This document shows, in pieces, positions 7,936-16,250 of a DNA stretch of 38,527 nucleotides. The position numbers and the translations under genes are program-made. Within the stretch, counting starts at the first letter, position 1, and each line of letters starts with the position of its first letter. The stretch comes from PFL42 sp964492235 (lineage in GTDB: Bacteria; Chloroflexota; Anaerolineae; Anaerolineales; E44-bin32): the NCBI GenBank assembly GCA_964492235.1, contig CAZBJQ010000008.1, positions 1 through 38,527 on the forward strand, read 5' to 3'. The notes below the pieces were generated by a model. It was given only the letters and a program-made list of their open reading frames with translations. It made no database searches and was not told the DNA's origin.

Positions 7936-9171
7936 ATGGATCAACTGTCGCTGTTCTCGCCCGGATCAAAGGTTCTGACCGTGAGCGAGGTCAACCGCTA
8001 CCTGCGCCTTATGATGGAAGACGATGATCAGCTGCAGGAGTTGTGGGTCCGGGGTGAGGTCTCCAACCTCTCCCGCCCGTCCTCGGGCCATCTGTACTTC
8101 ACCCTTAAAGACGCCCAGGCCGCACTGCGGTGTGTGATGTGGCGGGCAGACGCCCAGCGACTTCCCATGCAGCCGCGCGAGGGGGAGGCACGGGAAGTGC
8201 ATGGACACATCAGCCTGTACGAGGCCGGCGGCCAGGTGCAGCTGTACGCCGATGACATGCGCCAGGCTGGCGAGGGGGTGCGCTTCCAGGAGTTCCTGCG
8301 CCTCAAGGCTGCCCTTGCTGAGGAAGGGCTGTTCGATGCCGAGCGCAAGCGGCCGCTGCCGGCCTGGCCCCAGCGCATTGGCCTGGTGACGTCGCCAAGC
8401 GGTGCCGCCCTGCGGGACGTGCTGACGGTGCTGCAGCGACGATACCCTATCGCCGAAGTGCTGCTTGCCGCGACCTCCGTTCAGGGCGAAGAGGCGCCTG
8501 CCGGGATCCGGGCGGCGCTGCGCGAACTCAACCGCCGGGCCAAGCCGGATCTGATTCTGGTGGTGCGCGGCGGCGGTTCGATGGAAGACCTGTGGGCTTT
8601 CAATGAGGAGAGCGTAGTGCGAGCGATCGCGGCCTCGGTCGCGCCGGTGGTCACCGGAATTGGCCATGCAACGGACTTCACCCTGGCGGACTTCGCTGCA
8701 GATGTGCGGGCAGCCACTCCCTCGGCCGCGGCCGAAATCGCCACGCCCCATCAGCAGGAGCTTCGCCAGCAGATGACATCGGATCGGCGGAGGCTGGCGC
8801 TAGCCTTCGTGCGGCAGGTCGGGCGCGCTCGGGTGGCGATGGACGAAAGGCTGATCGCCCTGCGCCTGGTGTCCCCGCGTGCCCAGTTGGCCAATGTGCG
8901 TCAGCAGCTGGATGACCGGATTCGCCGCGCCGTGGCCGCCCTGGCACATGCCATGGCGCTGCGGCGGGCGGCAGTCCAGGGTCTGGCGCAGACGCTGACC
9001 GCCGTCGGTCCCCAGGCGGTCCTGGCACGTGGCTACGCCATAGTCACCCGCGCCGACGACCGCCGGATAGTGCGCAGCGTCTTGCAGGTCCGGCCTGGCC
9101 TGTCGCTCGACCTGCGCGTCGGCGATGGCACTATCCCGGCCAAGGTGAGCCCTCCGGGCGGAAAGGAGTAG
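7936..9171 (+). CDS. xseA: Exodeoxyribonuclease VII large subunit
   Basis: A 411-residue catalytic subunit of exonuclease VII, which degrades single-stranded DNA in both directions. An N-terminal OB fold (about 10-110, with VRGEVSN and SGHLYFTLKD) precedes the catalytic core carrying RGGGSMEDLWAFN at 211-223 and GIGHATDFTLADFAADVRA at 241-259, then a long charged helical region and a short C-terminal domain. Start: the ATG at 7936 gives the usual family N-terminus. In-frame starts at 7900 and 7924 overlap the promoter hexamers. It is followed after 2 bases by xseB, the small subunit, as one operon. Confidence 0.93.
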   Translation: MDQLSLFSPGSKVLTVSEVNRYLRLMMEDDDQLQELWVRGEVSNLSRPSSGHLYFTLKDAQAALRCVMWRADAQRLPMQPREGEAREVHGHISLYEAGGQVQLYADDMRQAGEGVRFQEFLRLKAALAEEGLFDAERKRPLPAWPQRIGLVTSPSGAALRDVLTVLQRRYPIAEVLLAATSVQGEEAPAGIRAALRELNRRAKPDLILVVRGGGSMEDLWAFNEESVVRAIAASVAPVVTGIGHATDFTLADFAADVRAATPSAAAEIATPHQQELRQQMTSDRRRLALAFVRQVGRARVAMDERLIALRLVSPRAQLANVRQQLDDRIRRAVAALAHAMALRRAAVQGLAQTLTAVGPQAVLARGYAIVTRADDRRIVRSVLQVRPGLSLDLRVGDGTIPAKVSPPGGKE

Positions 9172-9173
9172 CC

Positions 9174-9422
9174 ATGCCGCGGACCAAGTCCCCCAAGGAA
9201 GCCACCTTTGAGCGGACCTTCGAGGAACTGGGTGACGTGGTCAGGCAGTTGGAGGCAGGCGACCTGCCGCTGGAAAAGGCCCTGGCGCTGTTCGAGCGCG
9301 GGCAGGTGCTGGCTGCTCGCTGCACGCAGCTGCTCGACCAGGCTGAACTGCGGGTCAAGGCGCTCGTCATGGAAGACGGCGGTGAGTTTACGGAGGTCGA
9401 CGTGGAGCCGGAGGATCTCTGA
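9174..9422 (+). CDS. xseB: Exodeoxyribonuclease VII small subunit
   Basis: An 82-residue subunit that binds the helical arms of XseA. The family pattern is clear: FERTFEELGDVVRQLEAG, then LPLEKALALFERGQ and a final amphipathic helix with an acidic tail. Size is typical. It starts 2 bases after the xseA stop, with GGAAAGGAG at the end of xseA serving as ribosome site. Confidence 0.92.
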   Translation: MPRTKSPKEATFERTFEELGDVVRQLEAGDLPLEKALALFERGQVLAARCTQLLDQAELRVKALVMEDGGEFTEVDVEPEDL

Positions 9423-9425
9423 GCC

Positions 9426-9881
9426 GTGTTGAACGGCATGCTGCATAACCCGGCTTTGGTTTGTGCACTGGTGGCATGGGCCATCGCCCAGGGCGCCAAG
9501 GCGCCGGTCGAGTACTTGCGCACGCGCCGCTGGGATTGGTCGCTCTATCTGCGGGCGGGGGGCATGCCCTCGTCACATACGGCGCTGGTGGTGGCTGTGG
9601 CGCACGCCATCGCCCTAACGGAAGGGTTCAACTCGGCGACGTTTGCCCTGGCCTTCGTCGTGGCGATGATCGTCGTCTACGACGCGACCGGAGTCCGGCG
9701 CCAGGCCGGACTGCACGCCGAGGTCATCAACGCGCTGTTGCGAGACCTGGTCGCCGGCCATCCCTTGAAGCAGGCCGAGCTGATTGAGCTCCTCGGGCAC
9801 TCTCCACTCGAGGCGCTCGTCGGGGGCGTGCTGGGGCTAGTGGTGGCCCAGGTGCTGGCGCCCGGGCTGACGGCGGGCTGA
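9426..9881 (+). CDS. Divergent PAP2 family membrane protein (DUF212)
   Basis: A 151-residue integral membrane protein of the DUF212 (divergent PAP2, YuiD-like) family. The motif GGMPSSHTA at about 40-48 and a second one, DATGVRRQAGLHA, at about 86-98 resemble parts of the type 2 phosphatidic acid phosphatase site. Hydrophobic helices lie at about 8-22, 48-62, 68-84 and 132-146. The start is GTG at 9426, or ATG at 9438. It follows xseB by 3 bases. Members are probably lipid or polyprenyl phosphatases, but the activity of this divergent family is not established. Confidence 0.85.
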   Translation: MLNGMLHNPALVCALVAWAIAQGAKAPVEYLRTRRWDWSLYLRAGGMPSSHTALVVAVAHAIALTEGFNSATFALAFVVAMIVVYDATGVRRQAGLHAEVINALLRDLVAGHPLKQAELIELLGHSPLEALVGGVLGLVVAQVLAPGLTAG

Positions 9882-9927
9882 GAACCGGATTGCGCTATCC
9901 CCGCTCCGGGAACTTCATTCGGCAAGG

Positions 9928-11526
9928 CTACCCCTTTGGAGTTCTAGGCGAGACCCGGGCGGAGCGGCGGGCGGCCCGCCACAGAGCCAAGGGCTCCGGG
10001 GCGCGCAGCCCGGCGGCAACGGCCAGGTAGACAACTATCCCCAGCAGGATCCCGCCGATCGCGACCTGGATGGCCGACTGCGAGGCGGTGAAGCGGCCCC
10101 AGACGATCAGCACCAGGGACATGGTGACGGTGGCTGCGACCGAAGCCAGCAGGCCCGCACGCAGCCTTGCACCCTCCAGCCCGCTCAGGCGACGGCGAAT
10201 CAGCACGAGTAGAACGATGCATTCCAGAGCGGTGGCCAGCGAGTTCGCCATCGCCAGTGCGCCATGGGGCATCCACCCGATCTGGATGAAGACCCTGGAG
10301 AGCGCCAGGCTGAGGAGGACATTCAAGGTCATCGCCACCACGCCGATCAGCACCGGCGTGCGCGTGTCGTGTAGGGCATAGAAGGCCCGGCTGACGATCT
10401 CAACCAGCGAGTGCCCGACCAGACCGGCCGCAAACCAGATCAAGCCCCAGGCGACCATGTCGGTCGACTGAGCGCCGAAGGCACCGCGCTGGAAAAGCGC
10501 TGCCACAATCGGCGTGCTAAGCAGGATCAGGCCCAGGCTGGCAGGGAGCGCCAGGAAAAACACCGCCCGCAGCGTGTTCCCCAGGGAGGCGCGCATGGAC
10601 TCCAGCTGCCCGCGGGCCACCTGGGCCGAGAACGTGGGCAGGGCGGCGATGCCCGAGGCCTGGGCAATGACGGCCTGCGGCATGATCATCAGGGTGAAGG
10701 CGAAGGTCAACGCGGCCAGGCTGCCCTGCGGCATGGCGGAGGCCAGGATGGTGTTGACCAGGAAGTTGATCTGCACCACTGCCACACCCAGCAGCCGTGG
10801 GAGCATCAGCCGTCCGACCTCGGCGACAGCCGGGTTCCCGGAGCCAAGCGTGAGCGAATAGCGCCCATCCAGTCGTAGCAGGCTTGGAATCTGGACGCCG
10901 AGGTGTAGGACTGCGCCCAATACGACACCCCACGCCAGGCCGGCGATCCCCATCTCGGGCACCAGCAGCCACATGCCGAGGATCCAACCAAACCGATACA
11001 TGGCCGGTGCCAGCGCGGGCAAGGCGAATCGCTGGTGTGCATTGAGGATCCCCATGACCAGACCGCTGAGACCGAAGATGGCCGGGGCGATCAGCAGAAT
11101 CCGCATCAGCGACGCCGTCAGGGCGATCTGATCCGCCTCGGTGAACCCAGGCGCCAGGGCATGGGTGACCAACCAGGGGGCGCCGATCGCTGCCAAAGCT
11201 GAGGCCAGAAGCAGGACGATCACCACCAGGTTGCCGACGGCAGACGCCAGCCTCCACGCGCTGCGCCGGTCGTTGCGGGTCAGCAAACCGGTGAAGGTGG
11301 GGATGAAGGCGGAGGCCAGGGCACCCCCGGCCATCAGCAGAAAGATGATTTCTGGAATCCGGTTGGCGGCGTAGAAGGCATCGAGTTCCGCCTGGGTGCC
11401 AAACTCCCTGGATACCAGTATGGTGGTGATCAGGCCGATCAGGCTGGACAAGGCCAGTCCGACCATAACCACGCTGGCGCCGCGGGCGATCTGGCGATCG
11501 CCGGTGCTGAGCGTTGTTTCGCTCAT
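9928..11526 (-). CDS. murJ: Lipid II flippase MurJ (MviN family)
   Basis: A 532-residue polytopic inner-membrane protein with about 14 hydrophobic segments, belonging to the MviN/MurJ branch of the MOP exporter superfamily. It should flip lipid-linked peptidoglycan precursor to the outside of the membrane. Visible landmarks include the N-terminal GLITTILVSREFG stretch, ELDAFYAANRIPE, the internal ALTFAFTLMIMPQAVIAQ segment and ARAFYALHDTRTPV. The Arg/Lys-rich C-terminal tail is short. The start ATG at 11526 has no ribosome site; a perfect TATAAT lies only 8 bases upstream. The gene is divergent from corA. Confidence 0.9.
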   Translation of the reverse strand: MSETTLSTGDRQIARGASVVMVGLALSSLIGLITTILVSREFGTQAELDAFYAANRIPEIIFLLMAGGALASAFIPTFTGLLTRNDRRSAWRLASAVGNLVVIVLLLASALAAIGAPWLVTHALAPGFTEADQIALTASLMRILLIAPAIFGLSGLVMGILNAHQRFALPALAPAMYRFGWILGMWLLVPEMGIAGLAWGVVLGAVLHLGVQIPSLLRLDGRYSLTLGSGNPAVAEVGRLMLPRLLGVAVVQINFLVNTILASAMPQGSLAALTFAFTLMIMPQAVIAQASGIAALPTFSAQVARGQLESMRASLGNTLRAVFFLALPASLGLILLSTPIVAALFQRGAFGAQSTDMVAWGLIWFAAGLVGHSLVEIVSRAFYALHDTRTPVLIGVVAMTLNVLLSLALSRVFIQIGWMPHGALAMANSLATALECIVLLVLIRRRLSGLEGARLRAGLLASVAATVTMSLVLIVWGRFTASQSAIQVAIGGILLGIVVYLAVAAGLRAPEPLALWRAARRSARVSPRTPKG

Positions 11527-11534
11527 GGGCGAGG

Positions 11535-11540
11535 ATTATA
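11535..11540 (-). promoter_or_regulatory. Perfect -10 element directly before murJ
   Basis: On the minus strand TATAAT (11540 to 11535) ends 8 bases before the murJ ATG, so RNA should begin within about two bases of the start codon. No recognisable -35 lies 16-18 bases upstream and no Shine-Dalgarno sequence is present. Confidence 0.55.
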
Positions 11541-11607
11541 GACTACGGGGACGGCGGAGTGCCCAGCGAGGAGGCCAGGGTTGCTGTCGGTCGACAGGGC
11601 GGCGGGA

Positions 11608-11613
11608 TACAAT
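11608..11613 (+). promoter_or_regulatory. -10-like element before corA
   Basis: TACAAT at 11608-11613 lies 36 bases before the corA start, giving a normal leader with GGGAG about 8 bases before the ATG. The -35 region is weak. Confidence 0.4.
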
Positions 11614-11649
11614 GAGGCGTAGTTCCGATCGGTCCATGGGAGCCCGCAC

Positions 11650-12642
11650 ATGATCCGAACCCTGCATCTCTCAACCAAGGGCGTCTTGCGCCTCGTGGAA
11701 CCGGCACAGCTTTCGGCGGAACTGCTGCGAGCATCACGCGGAACGCTCTGGCTTGACTTCGAAGGCGAGCCAGTTGAAACCTGCGAGCCGATCCTGCGCG
11801 ATGTCTTCCGGTTTCATCCGCTGGCAATCGATGATGCGCTGCGCGAGACGCACATTCCCAAGCTGGATGACTGGGGCGACTACTTGTATATCGCCTTCCA
11901 TGCCGTGGAGTTCGATCTGGACGGCGGCTCTCACGTCAACACCAGCGAGGTGGATTTCTTCTTGGGGGGCGGCTATCTCGTCAGTCATCATGACGAGAAG
12001 ATTCCTGTGCTCGACAAGATCTGGGACCGCTGCGACAAGGACCGTCGCATCCTGGGTGAAGGCGCCGACCACACGCTGTATGTGATCCTGGATGAACTGG
12101 TCGAAAGCTACATGGGCGCCTTCCAAGAGATCGATGAAGCTGTGGATGCACTGGAAGATGAGATTCTCGAAAGTTCGGCCAAGGAAACCCTGGGCGATAT
12201 CTTCAAGCTCAAGCGGGCCCTGGTGCAGCTGCGGAGAACATTGGCTCCGCAGAGGGAAGTGCTCACTGCGCTAGCCCGAGGCAGTTACTCAGTGATCGAT
12301 ACGCGGGACCGTGTCTACTTCCGCGATGTGTACGACCACCTGGTGCGTATGTTCGACATTAATGAATCGATGCGAGACCAAGTCGGCGGTGCGCTCGAGA
12401 CCTACCTGTCGGCGACGAACAATCGCATGAACGAGATCATGAAAACGCTGACAGTGATCACCACCTTGTTTATGCCCATTTCGTTCATCGCCAGCTTCTT
12501 TGGTATGAACTTCTTCAGTCCGACCTTCCCTCTCGAGCATTGGACGGGACGGACCGCCTTCGGGCTGATGATGGCCTTCACGGTGACGATCCCAGTGAGT
12601 TTCTACGTCTGGGCGCGACGCCGCGGCTGGGTAGGGAAATAG
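11650..12642 (+). CDS. corA: CorA family magnesium/cobalt transporter
   Basis: A 330-residue channel of the CorA metal-ion transporter family. A cytoplasmic alpha/beta funnel (about 1-150) is followed by the long stalk helix (about 155-268) and two C-terminal transmembrane helices (about 268-283 and 302-322). The pore signature GMN is at 285-287 in FFGMNFF, followed by a short periplasmic loop, and the C-terminus is basic (RRRGW). Length and layout match divalent-cation CorA proteins; members of the family carry Mg2+, Co2+ or Ni2+, and related ZntB proteins move Zn2+. The gene appears monocistronic and converges on the SIMPL lipoprotein genes. Confidence 0.93.
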   Translation: MIRTLHLSTKGVLRLVEPAQLSAELLRASRGTLWLDFEGEPVETCEPILRDVFRFHPLAIDDALRETHIPKLDDWGDYLYIAFHAVEFDLDGGSHVNTSEVDFFLGGGYLVSHHDEKIPVLDKIWDRCDKDRRILGEGADHTLYVILDELVESYMGAFQEIDEAVDALEDEILESSAKETLGDIFKLKRALVQLRRTLAPQREVLTALARGSYSVIDTRDRVYFRDVYDHLVRMFDINESMRDQVGGALETYLSATNNRMNEIMKTLTVITTLFMPISFIASFFGMNFFSPTFPLEHWTGRTAFGLMMAFTVTIPVSFYVWARRRGWVGK

Positions 12643-12700
12643 CCGGCGAGCGGTCGGTGCATGCCAGGGCTGCCCCGAGCATCCGTCTGCGACGAGAGAA

Positions 12701-12750
12701 GAAAGCGAAATGTGGGGCGGAGGCGAGGCCCCACCCCACATTGCACTTTC
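12701..12750. terminator. Long imperfect inverted repeat between corA and the SIMPL genes
   Basis: AATGTGGGG (12709-12717) pairs perfectly with CCCCACATT (12734-12742). The outer arms GAAAG (12701-12705) and CTTTC (12746-12750) extend the stem after a 3-base internal loop. An A-rich left flank and a T-containing right arm suit a bidirectional terminator for the two convergent units. Confidence 0.6.
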
Positions 12751-12770
12751 GTTCGCTACCCGGTCGACGT

Positions 12771-13475
12771 CTACTGGATTTCGTAGACCAGCGACACCTG
12801 GACCTGGACCTCTTGTGTCCCGGGGGCCGTCGGCACCCCGCCGCCACCGCCCCCGAGCCCCTCGGCGTAGACACCGTACATCGGAGGGGTGTACGTGGAT
12901 GTGCTGACGGATTTCAGCTTGCCCAGTGTGACCCCGGCGCTGGAGGCCAGTAGTTGGGCCCGGGCCTGCCCATCCTGCATGGCTTGGTCCCGAGCCTGGT
13001 CCTGGGCGGGGGTTGGGTCCTGCAGTCCGAAGGTCACACCCTGGACAGTGTTGGCGCCAGCCTTGATCGCCGCCTGGAGCAGGTCGCCGAGCTTGCTGGT
13101 GTCGCGCAGTTTTACCGTCAGAGTGTGGTCGACGGTGTAGGTGACATCCTCCGTCGGGTTGCCGAACTCGTCGTACATCGGCTGTGACCACACGCTGAAG
13201 TAGGTTGACTGGATGTCGCTGGCTGCCAGCCCCACCAATCCGGCAGCGTCGATGACGGCCTGCGCTGCGGCATTGTTCTCGCTGACCGCCCTCGAGACAC
13301 TCGGATCCTGGGTCTGGACGCCCAGGTTGACGGTCACCATATCCGGCGTGACATTCACGATGCCGGTGCCGCTGGTGGACAACGTCGGGACGACAGCGCT
13401 GTCGACGGCGGGGCTGCATCCGGCAAGCAGCAGCGCTGCCAGGATCAACACGATGAGAGACAGTCTATGGGTCAT
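12771..13475 (-). CDS. SIMPL-domain (DUF541) lipoprotein, second copy
   Basis: A 234-residue protein with a lipoprotein signal peptide: basic MTHR, a hydrophobic core, and lipobox LLAGC with the lipidated Cys near residue 20. The rest is one SIMPL/DUF541 domain, recognisable from GTGIVNVTPDMVTVNLGVQT near the start, the YDEFGNPTED turn in the middle and TYTVDHTLTVKLRD. The C-terminus has a glycine-rich loop and a final beta-strand ending SLVYEIQ. The protein should be anchored outside the membrane. SIMPL proteins are periplasmic or surface proteins, and the biochemical role here is unknown. It lies 21 bases downstream of a paralogue and is likely co-transcribed with it. Confidence 0.85.
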   Translation of the reverse strand: MTHRLSLIVLILAALLLAGCSPAVDSAVVPTLSTSGTGIVNVTPDMVTVNLGVQTQDPSVSRAVSENNAAAQAVIDAAGLVGLAASDIQSTYFSVWSQPMYDEFGNPTEDVTYTVDHTLTVKLRDTSKLGDLLQAAIKAGANTVQGVTFGLQDPTPAQDQARDQAMQDGQARAQLLASSAGVTLGKLKSVSTSTYTPPMYGVYAEGLGGGGGGVPTAPGTQEVQVQVSLVYEIQ

Positions 13476-13496
13476 CTCTTTACCTCACAGGGCCCG

Positions 13497-14210
13497 TCAG
13501 GGAAGGATATACGACAGGCCGACCTGGGCCTGGTAGGTCAGGCTGCCGGGGGCTGATGGGACGCCGGCAGCCGCGCCCCCCTTGCCGCCTAGCATGATCT
13601 CATTGGGTGTCACCGGACCACCCCAGTAGTCCGAGACGGTGTACACGTCGCCGAGCACAATCCCGGCCGCGGCTGCCATCTGCTCAGCCTGCCGCTGGCC
13701 GTCGGCAACGGCCAGCTGCCGGGCCTCATCCAGAGCCGGAGCGGGGTTGTCGACCCCATAGACCACGCTTTGAACGCTGTTGGCGCCGGCGGACAGGGCA
13801 TCCTGAAGGGCGGCGCTGAGCTTGGCCGGGTCGCGCAGCACGGCCGTCAGGGTGTTGTCGACGAAGTAGATCTCCTCGCCCGTCGAATTCCCGAACTCGT
13901 CGTACCTCATTTGCGTGTACACGTTGAAGTACGCGGTCTGCATGTCCTCAGGCGCCACGCCCGACTGCGACAGGGCGCTCATCACCTCGCCTGCAATCAG
14001 GTTGTTCTCTGCAACCGCCGAGCCGATCTCTGCTCCACGTGTCTGCACGCCGAGGGTGATCGTGACAATGTCCGGCGGCACGATGACAAACCCGGTTCCT
14101 GTGACGGAAAGGGTGTCCGGCGGCGCGGTCGGAGCGCCCAGCGCAGAACAGGCGGGCAAGACGAGGGCCGCTGCGGCTGCGATGGGGAGTAAGAGACGTA
14201 GTCTTGGCAT
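13497..14210 (-). CDS. SIMPL-domain (DUF541) lipoprotein, first copy
   Basis: A 237-residue paralogue of the following gene, with signal peptide and lipobox VLPAC (Cys near residue 21). The SIMPL domain matches its neighbour almost feature by feature: GTGFVIVPPDIVTITLGVQT, YDEFGNSTGEE, YFVDNTLTAVLRD, ANSVQSVVYGV and a C-terminal strand SLTYQAQVGLSYILP. The pair looks like a tandem duplication that has since diverged. AAGGAGGGAAGG immediately precedes the ATG, and a -10-like TATACT lies at 14241-14236 on the minus strand, 25 bases upstream. Confidence 0.85.
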   Translation of the reverse strand: MPRLRLLLPIAAAAALVLPACSALGAPTAPPDTLSVTGTGFVIVPPDIVTITLGVQTRGAEIGSAVAENNLIAGEVMSALSQSGVAPEDMQTAYFNVYTQMRYDEFGNSTGEEIYFVDNTLTAVLRDPAKLSAALQDALSAGANSVQSVVYGVDNPAPALDEARQLAVADGQRQAEQMAAAAGIVLGDVYTVSDYWGGPVTPNEIMLGGKGGAAAGVPSAPGSLTYQAQVGLSYILP

Positions 14211-14298
14211 AGTCCTTCCCTCCTTGACCGGCCCAAGTATAGACGGTGACCGCCGGTGGGGGTAGGTGGTACCTGCGGGGCAGCCCCTGGGGAATCGG

Positions 14299-14327
14299 GA
14301 GAGCCGGGGACGCCGACCCCGGCTCTC
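14299..14327. terminator. Perfect 11-bp hairpin between divergent genes
   Basis: GAGAGCCGGGG (14299-14309) pairs perfectly with CCCCGGCTCTC (14317-14327) across a 7-base loop. It lies between the divergent SIMPL and dehydrogenase genes, where no operon ends, and has no T tract on either side. A terminator, an attenuator or a protein-binding inverted repeat are all possible. Confidence 0.4.
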
Positions 14328-14453
14328 TTGTAAGGAGGAGAAGAAGAGATTCCGCCCTTCCGATCACCACGATACGCCGCTGCGGCCAGGGCTGCTGGAC
14401 CCGTCCCTGACGCTTACCCTACGCTATCCCTACGCCGCTGAGCATCGTTGCAG

Positions 14454-14459
14454 TAGAAT
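14454..14459 (+). promoter_or_regulatory. -10 element just before the dehydrogenase start
   Basis: TAGAAT ends 7 bases before the ATG at 14467, leaving no room for a Shine-Dalgarno sequence. No good -35 is seen. Confidence 0.45.
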
Positions 14460-14466
14460 CCGGCTC

Positions 14467-15480
14467 ATGCCCGAGATTCACGTCCTGCTGACCGTGCCCT
14501 TTCCCGAGCCGCTTGTCGAGCGCTTGCGTACGGTCTCGCCTGACATCCGTCTGCACCAGCATGCGGCGCGCACGGCGGAGGACCTGCCACAGGACTTGAT
14601 GTCGGACGTGGAGGTGCTGTACACCCTCACCAGCCTGCCCCTGCCGGAGCAAGCGCCCAACCTGCGCTGGGTGCAATTCCACTACGCCGGGATCGACCAC
14701 GTGCTTGACCATCCGCTGCTGCGGTCCGACGTGGCTATCACCACCTTGAGCGGGGCGGCGGCTCCGCAAATGGGCGAGTTCGTCCTGACCTGCCTGCTGG
14801 CGCTTGGACATCGCTTGCCGCGCATGGAGCGGGACCAGCGTGAGAAGCGGTGGGCGGAAGACCGGTTTGAGAGGTTCCGACCGATGGAGCTGCGGGGCAG
14901 CACGGTCGGGATCCTAGGGTATGGCAGCGTCGGAAGGGAGGTCGCCCGGCTGTGCCGGGCGTTCGGCGCCCAGGTCTTGGCCACCAAGCGAGACTTGATG
15001 CATCCGGAGGACCCTGAGTACCAGCTCAGTGGGCTGGGCGACCCCGCAGGAGATCTGGTCGACCGGTTGTATCCACCGCAGGCCATCGGCTCGATGCTGT
15101 CCCAGTGTGATTTCGCGGTGGTGGCCCTGCCGCTGACGGCCGAGACGCGAGGCCTGGTGGGGAGAAACGTGTTCAAGAGTATGAAGCCCAGCGCATTCCT
15201 GATTGATGTCTCGCGCGGCGGGGTCGTCGATCATGGGGCGCTGGTGGAAGCCTTGAGTGAGAAGCGCCTGGCAGGCGCCGCCGTCGATGTCTACCCGGTG
15301 GAGCCACTGCCCGAGAGCAGCCCGCTCTGGGACATGCCCAACGTGATTCTGTCGCCGCACGTTGCCGGGGCCTCAGCCGACTACTTCGAACGGGCGGCTG
15401 ACCTGTTTGGCGAGAACCTCCGCCGCTACTTGGCAGGACAACCGCTGCTCAATCGGTACGACCGGCAGCGCGGCTACTGA
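14467..15480 (+). CDS. D-2-hydroxyacid dehydrogenase, NAD(P)-dependent
   Basis: A 337-residue cytoplasmic oxidoreductase that interconverts 2-oxoacids and D-2-hydroxyacids. The nucleotide-binding loop GILGYGSVG is near residue 150. The catalytic Arg is in DVSRGGVVD, the Glu in DVYPVEPLPESSPLW and the His in SPHVAG. The ATG at 14467 was chosen because it gives the usual length and directly starts the first beta-strand. A GTG at 14266 is in frame but would add 67 low-complexity residues and read through a perfect hairpin. A -10-like TAGAAT (14454-14459) ends 7 bases before the ATG and there is no ribosome site. The substrate is unknown. A HAD hydrolase follows 17 bases later. Confidence 0.9.
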   Translation: MPEIHVLLTVPFPEPLVERLRTVSPDIRLHQHAARTAEDLPQDLMSDVEVLYTLTSLPLPEQAPNLRWVQFHYAGIDHVLDHPLLRSDVAITTLSGAAAPQMGEFVLTCLLALGHRLPRMERDQREKRWAEDRFERFRPMELRGSTVGILGYGSVGREVARLCRAFGAQVLATKRDLMHPEDPEYQLSGLGDPAGDLVDRLYPPQAIGSMLSQCDFAVVALPLTAETRGLVGRNVFKSMKPSAFLIDVSRGGVVDHGALVEALSEKRLAGAAVDVYPVEPLPESSPLWDMPNVILSPHVAGASADYFERAADLFGENLRRYLAGQPLLNRYDRQRGY

Positions 15481-15497
15481 CATCACCGGGAGATCGT

Positions 15498-16250
15498 GTG
15501 ATCAAGGGCGCCATCTTCGACCTGGGGTCCACTCTGCTGGCCTTCGAGGGGTCGTGGCCCGAGGTCCTTGAAGAAAGCGTGGATGTCCTCGCCCAGTCCC
15601 TGCAGTCGAGGGGTGTGGTGGTGGACTCGTCGGCCTTCGCCGATGCCTTTCGCCGGGCGAACGAGCGCTACCTGCAAGCGCGGCAGGTTGACCATCAGGA
15701 GCGGACAACCACCTTCGTTCTCCGGCAAGTACTGGCAGATCAGGGCCTCTCTCCGCCGTCGGATTCCATTCTGCGCCAGGCGCTGCAGGCAATGTACGCA
15801 GTGAGCGAAGCTCGCTGGCAGCGGCTGCCGGAGGCGGTCCCGGTGCTGCAATCGCTGCAACACCAAGGCCTGCGTCTGGGTTTGCTCTCGAATGCCGGCG
15901 ATGCCGCCAATGTCGACCGCTTGATCGATCAGTCCGAGCTGCGCAGCTACTTCGACCCGATCGTGATCTCGGCTGCGATCGGAATTCGCAAGCCTGACCG
16001 GCGCGCATTTGAGCCCATACTTCGTGCCTGGCGCCTGCATCCTTCGGAGGTCGTCATGATCGGAGACGCTCTGGGGGAAGACATCCTCGGTGCACAAACC
16101 AGTGGCTTGCACCAGATCTGGCTGCGCACCTTCGCCGATCCGCAAGGCGTGGCGGCTTTTGAAGGCATCGTCCGCCCAGAGGCGGAGGCCGACAGCCTGA
16201 GACAGGTCATCGATCGGATCGACCGAATGAACGGACGCCGCCGCGGATGA
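15498..16250 (+). CDS. HAD-superfamily hydrolase
   Basis: A 250-residue haloacid dehalogenase superfamily protein with the Rossmannoid core and an all-alpha cap at about 18-105. Motif I is FDLGSTLL with the nucleophile Asp8, motif II is SNAG near residue 132, motif III is the Lys in RKPDRRAFE, and motif IV is GDALGEDILGA. The second Asp of the common DxD motif is replaced by Gly (DLG), as in several HAD subgroups, so classic phosphatase chemistry is not certain. The start is GTG with GGGAG about 6 bases upstream. It probably shares a transcript with the upstream dehydrogenase, so it might act on a phosphorylated relative of its product, but that is guesswork. Confidence 0.85.
   Translation: MIKGAIFDLGSTLLAFEGSWPEVLEESVDVLAQSLQSRGVVVDSSAFADAFRRANERYLQARQVDHQERTTTFVLRQVLADQGLSPPSDSILRQALQAMYAVSEARWQRLPEAVPVLQSLQHQGLRLGLLSNAGDAANVDRLIDQSELRSYFDPIVISAAIGIRKPDRRAFEPILRAWRLHPSEVVMIGDALGEDILGAQTSGLHQIWLRTFADPQGVAAFEGIVRPEAEADSLRQVIDRIDRMNGRRRG

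Noticed and set aside
14266..14466. N-terminal extension of the D-2-hydroxyacid dehydrogenase from a GTG at 14266
   Set aside because: The extra 67 residues are low complexity, cross a perfect hairpin and a -10 element, and exceed the usual family length.
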